A model generated the notes under the pieces. That model had not been told where the DNA came from and searched no databases. It saw nothing but the letters and a program-made list of their open reading frames with translations. From IMG/VR virus record IMGVR_UViG_3300010401_000067, positions 1-31,013 of that record: DNA of 31,013 nucleotides; one strand, given 5' to 3'. The position numbers and the translations under genes were made by a program. Positions 1-6,593 of this stretch are shown here, one piece after another. Within the stretch, counting starts at the first letter, position 1. Every line of letters starts with the position of its first letter. The stretch comes from a virus.

Positions 1-2
1 AA

Positions 3-3000
3 TGGGTATCGACACAAACAGGTACATACATTTTGCCGCGTATAAAAACAAATTCCGATGGTACTGCTTCACCGGTTCTTGATTTTATTGGAAGAAGAAG
101 TAACAATTTTGAATTACCTTCCAATTTCGTATTGGCTGGTTCCTCAGAAGAGCCAAATACAATCAATTCAACATCAGTTGTATTACAAAATCTTGCAGAC
201 GATTTGCAAATTCTCGCTGGATATAGCGATAGCAATTCAAAAGACATTACAGTTCCATGGAGAACACATAAACTTGGGCCGCAACGACTTTCTCCGGGTG
301 TTGGAGTATATAATCAATCTTTCGATAGTGATTCTCCATCAAGTCTGTGGTATTATTTCGATAAAAATCTTGAAGACCATCAACCACTAAGTGTTGTCTG
401 TGAAAAAAAATTACAGCCAAACGATGGAAGTAACAATGATGCATTTAGAGCTTATTGGGTATCTGAATTAAATTTAGATGGAAGTAAAAAGATAACAAAT
501 ACTGGATGGGTCGGTGGTTCTAATTTATTGTGGAGAGCTTCTACATCAGGTTCTTTATCTGCATCTTCCAATCAAATTTATGCACCAAATACATCACAGG
601 CAACATCAAATTGGCCGGGATATACTGCGCCAAACAATAATGGCGCATTAGATTTGTACTATGGTGTTACAGCAATTCTTCCTGCTGGTCGAGATTTACC
701 AAGCAACGAAAATCTTTTGCCTGACAATCAAAATGTCGGATATTTCTGCCCATTACTTGCGTATGCTGAATTTTATTACAATGAACTTGTTGGCACAAAA
801 ATAACTTTAAAACAAGTTTATCAGGGTTGTGTCGATGATAACGGATTGATGTTTAACATTGTTCCGGGTTTACATTGCCAGCAATTCATACATAACAAAC
901 TAAGAGATTTCAATGCTAGAGAAATTCAGATTGACCCCATTAATTGTATCACTACTGTAACATGGGTTGAAGTCTTTTATAACAATGCTGGAACTCCAGA
1001 TGGAAATCAATATATTGTTCCTCCTGTCAGTCAAATAAATGGTGCTGGAGCAAGTTCTAGTAATTCAGGAAATGGTGTTAATGGAACATTTTTGGGTAAT
1101 AGTGTTACTCCTGTCGATGGTCCATATATTAAACAATTTCCTCCTTCAACATTTTCAAACATTTTACAGCCATTAACTGGTGGTGTTACTGGAATTTCCT
1201 TCTATCAAAAAGACGATAGAAGCGATTTCATGAGCTTTAATGCTTCAACCTCTGCTCATCTTGCTTCCTTGTCGTCGGAAGGCTCCTACGTCACTGCTGG
1301 ACGTTTAGGTGCAGGTAATGTTCACTTCCCAAATACTGTTTTATCGACGTATGGAGATTTTTCTATTGATGGTCAGCGTTCTTTGACTGCTTCTACATCG
1401 AGCAACAATGTTAGTGCAACAGGAATTAGTAATTTATACGTTACATTAACTGGCAATACAAAGTTTACCGGTTTTACTGGTGGAACTCCGGGCAAATTTC
1501 TTGAAACGTATTTTGATGGTGCGTTTCAAGTTACTGTGGCAAATCAAAATGTTAATAGTATTGCTACTAATAGAATTATTACAAATACAGGCGGCGATAT
1601 TATTGTAGCAGGTCCAGCATTTTTCTCATTCATCTATGATAACAACGAACAACGCTGGATTGTAACAAGTTCACAAGCCGGAACGGGACGTTATAGTCCA
1701 TACTTTGTAGATGATACTGGATTGCCAACACGATATTCTAAAGTTGTAGGCGGTACACAAAGCAAAGATTCTATTGCAATAGGTGCAGGTGCTACGGCTT
1801 CCTTGACTTCTGCAATAGCAATGGGTTGGAATTCCACGGCAAGTGGTAGTTATTCTTTTGCAGTAAATGGCGGTTCCGCTCTTGCACCATATTCAATCGC
1901 ATTTGGAAATCTTAATTCTGTAAACGGAACAAGTTCGACAGGAAGTTCTGTTTTTGGAGGTAACAACAATGCAATTTCAGGTTCATTATATGCTTCCATT
2001 CTTGGTGGTGTCGATAATGTAGCAGGATTGTCGGCGGATGGAAGTTCTATTGTAGGCGGTCATCAAAATGTTATTGTTCAATCAGCAGATTCTATTATCG
2101 GCGGTGGAATTTTTAATAATATCGCTACTACAAATTATAGTGTTATTGCTGGTGGTGATACTAATAGTATATCAGCAAGTCTTGATTCGTTTATTGCTGC
2201 TGGTACGACAAACATAATCAATCATGTTGTTCATGGTTCTATTGTAGGCGGTTCTACCAATACATTATCCGGAACATCATACGGTTCTATTGTAGGCGGT
2301 AATTTTCATAATCTTATCAATTCCGATGGTGGCGGATTGATAGTAGGGTCGCAAAATACTTTATCAGGCGGAAATCTTTCGGTCATTGTAGGCGGTAATA
2401 ATAATACATTATCTGGCTCTTTTTACGCCTCCATACTTGGCGGACTCGACAATACAATAGCAAATTCGGATTATTCTACAATACTTGGTGGAAATGAAAA
2501 CATTGCAAGTGGTAATACCAGTATTGGAATAGTTGGTGGTTTCACCAATGTAATTCAAAATAGTGAAAATTCAACTGTTATTGGAGGAGAAGATGCATTT
2601 CTACTTACTTCTGTTGATTCTTGTATCATTGGTGGTTTGGATGATAGAATAACTACTTCAGACCAAAGTTTTATTGGAACAGGTACAAACAATCGAATCA
2701 CATTTAATGGAACATCTTTAAGTCGAACTGCCAATTCTGCGATACTTGGTGGAAATGCTAATTCTATTTCTGGTAGTAACAACGCAATTGTCCTTGGTGG
2801 TTTATCGAACTACATTGATTCTGCAGACGAATCATACATAATTGGTGGAGATTCAAATAAAGTTGTTGGACCTGCAAGAGCAGGAATAATAAATTCTACC
2901 TCATCAAGTGTGAGCGCATATTATTCAAACATCATTGGAGGCGCAAGCAATTTTCTTGAAACTGGTCACTATTCAAATATTCTTGGAGGATTTAATAACC

Positions 3001-3689
3001 AATTAGGCGTTAATGGAGCATTGATAACGAATGACCCATTTGGTGTAACTATTTTGGGTGGCAATTCTTTAACAGCAATTGGATACTATTCTATAAATTC
3101 TGGTGTTGGTAATATTACCTACGGATATGCACAAACTCGTTTAGGATATTTCGGTCAAACAGAATCTTTGCAATCTCAATCTGCTACAGGTGTTGGGGAT
3201 ATTCTTTTCGGAATTGGTAATGGTGGTGGATATGCTTCTCGTTCTGATGCTTTCAAAGTGAATAATTTGGGTGGTATCAGTATGACTTCTGCTACCGCTT
3301 CTTATTCTTATCATGTATCGAAGAATTTAGATGCAGCAAGCGTTGGTACACATGCAAATCCAATTGGTTCTTATTATGCTGACAATAACATTATTGCATG
3401 GGCTGATGTCAATGTTGGAGCATTTCCTCCGGGTCTTATAACTGTAAACGCATCGTTCAATATAAATTCGATAACTTCTGGTGGAGCAGGAACGACTATT
3501 CATACACTTCTTGGACCTACTCCGACAGACATTTGTATTACAGTAACTCCTAAACATGCTGCTGTTGGTCCAATACCATTGATTGCAACCGCAAATGGAT
3601 TGGGTGCTGTAATAATCTGGAATGCCGCAACATTGTTACCAGCAGTTGTTGCCTATGGATATTACATTACAGTAACAGGAAGAAAATAA
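3..3689 (+). CDS. Large tail fibre/adhesin with YadA-like beta-roll repeats (5' end off window)
   Basis: The frame is open from base 3, so the gene starts upstream of the window; the TTG at 33 is only the first possible internal start. The first third is a non-repetitive, beta-rich region. Around 1495-1680 there is a segment containing RIITNTGGDIIV and RWIVTSS that resembles a small domain often seen in fibre proteins. Next come two classical YadA-head style units (SIAIGAGATAS, SAIAMGWNSTA), then about 22 degenerate units of the type S-x-I-x-G-G-x-x-N-x-I up to about 3080. The end is a short hydrophobic C-terminal domain ending ITVTGRK. Left-handed beta-roll repeats of this kind form trimeric stalks in bacterial adhesins and phage fibres. 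I infer a receptor-binding fibre or distal tail spike. No chaperone or autocleavage (S74) motif was seen at the C-terminus. The family is fairly clear; the receptor is unknown. Confidence 0.8.
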   Translation, partial: WVSTQTGTYILPRIKTNSDGTASPVLDFIGRRSNNFELPSNFVLAGSSEEPNTINSTSVVLQNLADDLQILAGYSDSNSKDITVPWRTHKLGPQRLSPGVGVYNQSFDSDSPSSLWYYFDKNLEDHQPLSVVCEKKLQPNDGSNNDAFRAYWVSELNLDGSKKITNTGWVGGSNLLWRASTSGSLSASSNQIYAPNTSQATSNWPGYTAPNNNGALDLYYGVTAILPAGRDLPSNENLLPDNQNVGYFCPLLAYAEFYYNELVGTKITLKQVYQGCVDDNGLMFNIVPGLHCQQFIHNKLRDFNAREIQIDPINCITTVTWVEVFYNNAGTPDGNQYIVPPVSQINGAGASSSNSGNGVNGTFLGNSVTPVDGPYIKQFPPSTFSNILQPLTGGVTGISFYQKDDRSDFMSFNASTSAHLASLSSEGSYVTAGRLGAGNVHFPNTVLSTYGDFSIDGQRSLTASTSSNNVSATGISNLYVTLTGNTKFTGFTGGTPGKFLETYFDGAFQVTVANQNVNSIATNRIITNTGGDIIVAGPAFFSFIYDNNEQRWIVTSSQAGTGRYSPYFVDDTGLPTRYSKVVGGTQSKDSIAIGAGATASLTSAIAMGWNSTASGSYSFAVNGGSALAPYSIAFGNLNSVNGTSSTGSSVFGGNNNAISGSLYASILGGVDNVAGLSADGSSIVGGHQNVIVQSADSIIGGGIFNNIATTNYSVIAGGDTNSISASLDSFIAAGTTNIINHVVHGSIVGGSTNTLSGTSYGSIVGGNFHNLINSDGGGLIVGSQNTLSGGNLSVIVGGNNNTLSGSFYASILGGLDNTIANSDYSTILGGNENIASGNTSIGIVGGFTNVIQNSENSTVIGGEDAFLLTSVDSCIIGGLDDRITTSDQSFIGTGTNNRITFNGTSLSRTANSAILGGNANSISGSNNAIVLGGLSNYIDSADESYIIGGDSNKVVGPARAGIINSTSSSVSAYYSNIIGGASNFLETGHYSNILGGFNNQLGVNGALITNDPFGVTILGGNSLTAIGYYSINSGVGNITYGYAQTRLGYFGQTESLQSQSATGVGDILFGIGNGGGYASRSDAFKVNNLGGISMTSATASYSYHVSKNLDAASVGTHANPIGSYYADNNIIAWADVNVGAFPPGLITVNASFNINSITSGGAGTTIHTLLGPTPTDICITVTPKHAAVGPIPLIATANGLGAVIIWNAATLLPAVVAYGYYITVTGRK
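1765..3081 (+). repeat. Degenerate beta-roll repeat tract inside the fibre gene
   Basis: This coding tract holds about 22 units with the pattern S-x-I-x-G-G-x-x-N-x-I/L, for example GSIVGGSTNTLS and ASILGGLDNTIA, spaced roughly 14-20 residues apart. The DNA units are diverged and only protein-level periodicity is kept, so this is a structural protein repeat and not a recent DNA expansion. Confidence 0.8.
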
Positions 3690-3710
3690 AAAAGCCGGGA
3701 ATTTCCCGGC
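3684..3710 (-). terminator. Intrinsic terminator for the leftward operon
   Basis: GCCGGG-AATTT-CCCGGC forms a GC-rich hairpin at 3694-3710. On the minus strand it is followed by a run of T (the A-rich stretch 3684-3693 on the plus strand), so it is a good rho-independent terminator for the glycosyltransferase operon. On the plus strand there is no T-run after it, so termination of the fibre gene by this element is less certain. Confidence 0.75.
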
Positions 3711-3737
3711 CCTAAACAAGAGTGTACTGATTGCAGA

Positions 3738-4421
3738 TTACAAACCCATTCCAATCTGTAAAAGTTCTGCCATTTCTTTTAAATCGCACGCACTGCATTC
3801 CAAATGACTGCAATCACCCTTTTTGCAATCTTCGCATTCCAAATTAGGAACGCATGTTTTCAACAAACTGTGTCTTCCATGAAATCCAAAACTTCCGAGA
3901 TAACGATTGTATGTTGAATTCTTTGCGTATGAAAACCTACTTGCAACATCACATGGTGCAAAACGCATTCCTTCTCTCGTCAAAGAAAATCGAACATCTT
4001 GACAAATGTTTTTATCCTCTTGAATGTATGGGTAACAAGCTGGACTTACCGTTGCAAGCAATTGGCAAAGCCTTCTGCTACGCAGAGAAAATCCACCATT
4101 GCCGCAAACATCTTCAATCCAAGGACCACCAATATAATCATATTTCAAAAAATCATTCGTCCAAGCTTTCGGATTGATGATATAACCGTCCTGTTGAATG
4201 GTAAGAACGTGTGTCGTATAAAACCAATCTTTCAATTGATAAAGCATGAAAAGATTGTATGTCTCATACGATTTTACTTGTGGCACTTCTTTTTTTGTCA
4301 ATACTTTAACGTCGCCAAAATCACAAGCGCGCTTGCATATTTCAACAGCAATGTTTGTTTCGGTCAAATCATCTCCTGTATCGACCGCAAGCAATGTCAC
4401 GTTTGGAAGGAAAAGTTTCAT
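3738..4421 (-). CDS. DUF5672-family glycosyltransferase-like protein with Cys-rich tail
   Basis: The protein is 227 residues from the ATG at 4421, which overlaps the upstream stop as ATGA. A longer reading from a TTG at 4433 is possible but less likely. The core matches the DUF5672 pattern: an N-terminal LPNVTLLAVDT strand, YNLFMLYQLKDW, then HVLTIQQDGYIINPKAW, FLKYDYIGGPW, and GNGGFSLRSRRL. DUF5672 proteins are predicted GT-A-like glycosyltransferases found in saccharide gene clusters. An added C-terminal segment carries CEDC, then C-S-H-x2-C-S-A-C, a possible zinc site not expected in the core fold. It is the last gene of the leftward operon, directly convergent with the fibre gene. I infer a role in glycosylating a virion or host-surface component; the acceptor is unknown. 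Confidence 0.8.
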   Translation of the reverse strand: MKLFLPNVTLLAVDTGDDLTETNIAVEICKRACDFGDVKVLTKKEVPQVKSYETYNLFMLYQLKDWFYTTHVLTIQQDGYIINPKAWTNDFLKYDYIGGPWIEDVCGNGGFSLRSRRLCQLLATVSPACYPYIQEDKNICQDVRFSLTREGMRFAPCDVASRFSYAKNSTYNRYLGSFGFHGRHSLLKTCVPNLECEDCKKGDCSHLECSACDLKEMAELLQIGMGL

Positions 4422-4981
4422 TTGGGTAAACAAAAAATCATTCCGTCTTTAACTTCTACATTGTAATCTGGTAATGCAGACTCTATTTCATGAAGACGAG
4501 GCCATTGACTTTTATCGAAAGAATGTCGTGCAGTATTGTGTTCCCAATTGTATTCTGTAAACCATTCTGCATCATCAATAAGAATTATAGGAGGAATATT
4601 GAAGTTTGCATTGCGTATTGCTTCCAACTCTTTCAAAATGGGACATTGCCCATATTTTTCATCTAAAGCATTCTCGTATGGATTGCCCATATAGTGAGCA
4701 TCCAACCAAAACAAAACTTTATAGCGATTGAGAGGTGGAAGAATCTTGTTAAGAACATCAGGAGATGTACCATGATAAATCACTACATCTTTGTTTCCAA
4801 AATTGAGTCCTTGAAATCGGTCGGCAATTTCTTTGTTCTGTTCAATGCTTATGAATTTCTTTGCTATACCACGTCCAATTGCTTCAAACAAACTGCTACC
4901 ACCACCAAGGCCAGTTTCAATGAAAATATCAAAATCTTTCAATCCATAACCTTCTTCATTCCATAATACAAGTCCGCCCAT
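4418..4981 (-). CDS. Class I methyltransferase-like protein
   Basis: The protein has 187 residues from the ATG at 4981, which shares its A with the upstream stop (TAATG) and has a GGAGG ribosome site 8 bases before it. An upstream ATG at 4999 is the alternative. Near the N-terminus FIETGLGGGSS looks like the glycine-rich SAM loop, followed by an acidic end of strand 2 (ISIEQN). Later motifs are HGTSPDVL, LFWLDAHY, CPILKELEAI and IILIDDAEWF. This resembles FkbM/CmcI-like Rossmann proteins found beside sugar biosynthesis genes. It is translationally coupled to the DUF5672 gene, so the two probably act together. It could modify the sugar added by the glycosyltransferase; it might also be a non-methylating Rossmann enzyme. 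Confidence 0.65.
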   Translation of the reverse strand: MGGLVLWNEEGYGLKDFDIFIETGLGGGSSLFEAIGRGIAKKFISIEQNKEIADRFQGLNFGNKDVVIYHGTSPDVLNKILPPLNRYKVLFWLDAHYMGNPYENALDEKYGQCPILKELEAIRNANFNIPPIILIDDAEWFTEYNWEHNTARHSFDKSQWPRLHEIESALPDYNVEVKDGMIFCLPK

Positions 4982-5271
4982 TATTCTGTCCTCCAGCATT
5001 TATCAGTTGAAATCAATTCGAAATTGTAACCATTATATTGTAATTCATTCACTTCATTGAATGGTGTACATTTGAAACATTGATGCCTCTCCGTACAATC
5101 TTCACAAAAATAGGTCTTTTTGTCTTTGCATTGATAACAACGAGTAATATCAAGAACTCTCGTCTGATGATACCAATTGTAAAATGCCTGTTCGTTCTCG
5201 TAAGTGTCTACAATAAGACCTGTGTTATTGTAGAATTCAGCTTCTAATTGTTTTCGTTCTGTATGTGTCAT
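4981..5271 (-). CDS. Small Cys-rich, probably zinc-binding protein
   Basis: This 96-residue protein has a cluster C-x2-C-x7-C-x2-C-x4-H-x-C-x2-C (RCYQCKDKK, FCEDCTERHQCFKC). The spacing suggests two zinc ions in a treble-clef or B-box-like fold. The N-terminus is hydrophilic and helical, and no signal peptide or membrane segment is seen. It is the gene before the methyltransferase-like gene in the leftward operon, with stop and start sharing one base. No family is recognised with confidence. It could bind nucleic acid or protein, or act as an accessory to the modifying enzymes next to it. A similar cysteine arrangement occurs in the protein at 6107-6367. Confidence 0.65.
   Translation of the reverse strand: MTHTERKQLEAEFYNNTGLIVDTYENEQAFYNWYHQTRVLDITRCYQCKDKKTYFCEDCTERHQCFKCTPFNEVNELQYNGYNFELISTDKCWRTE
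4990..4994 (-). promoter_or_regulatory. Shine-Dalgarno site deciding the methyltransferase-like start
   Basis: GGAGG on the minus strand lies 8 bases before the ATG at 4981. It is one of very few recognisable Shine-Dalgarno sites in the window. It favours 4981 over the in-frame ATG at 4999. Confidence 0.6.
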
Positions 5272-5286
5272 TTTGTTTTCAAATTG

Positions 5287-5362
5287 TGGACCGTGTGAGA
5301 ATCGAACTCACCAAACAAGAATATTGCAAGTATTCTTCGCCAGCCTTGGTACATGACAGCCC
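5287..5362 (-). tRNA. tRNA-Ala-like gene, anticodon TGC
   Basis: Read on the minus strand, a 7-bp acceptor pairs GGGCTGT with ACGGTCC, including a G3:U70 wobble pair, the main identity element of tRNA-Ala, followed by A73. The T arm is GTGAG-TTCGATT-CTCAC. The anticodon arm is GAATA-CTTGCAA-TATTC, giving anticodon TGC after U33. The D arm is weak (T-G, G-C, T-G pairs only), base 8 is C rather than U, and the variable region is 7 bases, so it may be a divergent or decayed phage tRNA. CCA is not encoded. It lies inside the leftward operon. A tRNA-Cys reading (GCA) would require a slipped loop with broken stem pairs. Confidence 0.6.
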
Positions 5363-5502
5363 TATTCATCTTTTTTGTTTTCGTCAATCGCTCGAAGTGT
5401 TGAAGCATTATTAATCATCACCATCAATTCTAATTCATCCAGTGACATTTCTGCCATTGTAGCATATTTGGTATTGTCACCATTACATGCTTTGATTATC
5501 AA
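5362..5502 (-). CDS. Small ORF, 46 residues, unknown
   Basis: A TTG start at 5502 overlaps the stop of the upstream gene (TTGA), and the ORF runs to a TAG whose last base is the first base of the tRNA. An internal ATG at 5457 gives a 31-residue version beginning MAEMSLDELELMVM. The sequence is acidic and helical, with a charged end (DENKKDE). The tight overlap on one side and abutment on the other support a real gene. No family is recognised. The start is uncertain because TTG is weak. Confidence 0.45.
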   Translation of the reverse strand: MIIKACNGDNTKYATMAEMSLDELELMVMINNASTLRAIDENKKDE

Positions 5503-6035
5503 TTGTCTATATCCGAATTCTTGGGGGAGATAATCACTGGCTGTTGTTCTGCTTTCACTTTGTTTCTTTTTGGAGAAGCGATTGAAGACGTAGTTTCTTT
5601 TTTTGTCTTGTTCGTTCCATTGCCGAAAAAAAAATTATTGATTGCCTTGACTTCGAATTCTGTAGCTGAATCGAAACCATCTTTGACAGAAGGCGAACCA
5701 TCGCAAGGAGTCAAAAGCGTTTCGAGTAATACTAAAACATACGAATATTGGCTGGATATCATGAACGCATTGACAACTTCGCCGTAACGTTCGTTTAACA
5801 CTTCCTCTGTCATTACTTCTTCTTTCAGATGGTCCGGAATCGTTCGTTGAACTGTTTTACGAGCCATTGCAAGTTCTGCTACCATCTTCAGCACTTTAGG
5901 ACCATTTGCAGATTCTAAAATAGTGCGCATCAGGTTTTCTTGATACTGTGCTCTCTTGCCAGCACCGCAAACTTTAGGAGCATAATAATCGTAAGGTCCG
6001 AGTTTCCAGATTTGGTGTAATTGTGGGTTGTACAT
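5499..6035 (-). CDS. Hypothetical protein, first gene of the leftward operon
   Basis: This 178-residue protein begins MYNPQLHQIW at an ATG facing the divergent intergenic region. The first 120 residues look mainly helical, with many Lys, Glu and Met (HLKEEVMTEEVLNERYGEVV). The C-terminal 60 residues are polar and low in complexity, ending in a basic stretch SPKRNKVKAEQQ, which suggests a disordered nucleic-acid-binding tail. There is no signal peptide or clear membrane helix, although SYVLVLLETLL is hydrophobic. It was not recognised. It is the promoter-proximal gene, so the inverted repeat at 6045-6075 probably affects it. Confidence 0.7.
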   Translation of the reverse strand: MYNPQLHQIWKLGPYDYYAPKVCGAGKRAQYQENLMRTILESANGPKVLKMVAELAMARKTVQRTIPDHLKEEVMTEEVLNERYGEVVNAFMISSQYSYVLVLLETLLTPCDGSPSVKDGFDSATEFEVKAINNFFFGNGTNKTKKETTSSIASPKRNKVKAEQQPVIISPKNSDIDN

Positions 6036-6060
6036 TGGGAATTAAAGTTGTATAGGTTTG
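6028..6060 (+). promoter_or_regulatory. Bacteroidota-type promoter candidate
   Basis: TAGGTTTG at 6053-6060 matches the Bacteroidota -7 consensus TAnnTTTG exactly. A TTG at 6028-6030 lies 22 bases upstream, within the usual spacing to the -33 element. It points rightward to the zinc-protein gene at 6107 and is overlapped by the inverted repeat. The -33 element is minimal, so this is a candidate only. Confidence 0.4.
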
Positions 6061-6075
6061 TGTTTGATACAACTT
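6045..6075. promoter_or_regulatory. Operator-like inverted repeat between divergent genes
   Basis: AAGTTGTAT at 6045-6053 and ATACAACTT at 6067-6075 are perfect 9-bp inverted arms separated by 13 bases. They lie in the only divergent gap between the leftward and rightward early blocks and flank the -7 element, an arrangement typical of a repressor operator. The protein that would bind is unknown; the tandem helix-turn-helix protein at 8311-8691 is a local candidate. Confidence 0.5.
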
Positions 6076-6106
6076 AAATATATCCCTCAAAATATTGAAC
6101 GCACTT

Positions 6107-6367
6107 ATGCCAATGTATCCTAATCGCCCACTTTGTTTTACATGCAATATAGAAGCAGATATTTTTTGTTATGTTTGTGTCAGATTCATTTGTGAAGGAC
6201 ATAAATGTGAACACGAAGAATATTTCTCAAAGAATCAAGTAGACTCCAAAAAGGTCCATTATCAATATTTGGAGTCACAACGAAGTGGAGCACCAACACC
6301 ATCAGAAAAGAAAATGTGGAGAAAAAAGATTGAAGAGTTTGTCTTGGAAAGTGAATACGTTATTTAA
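6107..6367 (+). CDS. Small B-box-like zinc-finger protein
   Basis: This 86-residue protein starts at the ATG at 6107; an in-frame TTG at 6095 is the alternative. The N-terminal half carries C-x2-C-x7-C-x2-C-x5-C-x2-H-x2-C-x-H (CFTCN, FCYVCVRFICEGHKCEH), the spacing of a B-box-like finger binding two zinc ions. The C-terminal half is charged and helical (SEKKMWRKKIEEFVLE). It is the first gene of the rightward early block and is followed by a strong terminator, so it is probably transcribed alone from the regulated divergent promoter. It may be a small regulatory or protein-binding factor. The cysteine layout resembles that of the 4981-5271 product, which suggests related folds. Confidence 0.65.
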   Translation: MPMYPNRPLCFTCNIEADIFCYVCVRFICEGHKCEHEEYFSKNQVDSKKVHYQYLESQRSGAPTPSEKKMWRKKIEEFVLESEYVI

Positions 6368-6371
6368 AAAG

Positions 6372-6400
6372 AAAAACCCCGAGGTGAGATTCGGGGTTTT
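6372..6400 (+). terminator. Intrinsic terminator after the zinc-finger gene
   Basis: AAAACCCCGA pairs with TCGGGGTTTT, with a short loop at 6383-6390. The arms end in A and T runs, so it can act in both directions. It begins 5 bases after the stop of the zinc-finger gene. Confidence 0.85.
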
Positions 6401-6409
6401 ATATGTTTA

Positions 6410-6526
6410 ATGCCAGTCAAACATATTCGAGATGATAATACTAACCAAAATAAGTATGAGCCAATTGAAGTATCAGTCATAGAAGATAACTTAACGCGTA
6501 ACCTATTGGGTACCTATAAAATTTAG
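6410..6526 (+). CDS. Small ORF, 38 residues, unknown
   Basis: An ATG at 6410, just after the terminator, opens a 38-residue ORF (MPVKHIRDDN to NLLGTYKI) ending at a TAG one base before the TTG at 6528, a possible start of the polymerase-like gene. The composition is hydrophilic and protein-like. It could be a leader ORF coupling translation to the large gene. It has no recognised family and could be chance. Confidence 0.35.
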   Translation: MPVKHIRDDNTNQNKYEPIEVSVIEDNLTRNLLGTYKI

Positions 6527-6593
6527 ATTGTCTTATTGTGCGATTTTTCTGCCCGGAGCATATTTAGAATGCCAGCAAATCATATTTAAAGAG

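Noticed and set aside
3999-4466. Plus-strand ORF of 155 residues opposite the glycosyltransferase
   Set aside because: It is antisense to a gene with clear DUF5672 motifs and has no family resemblance or sensible context.
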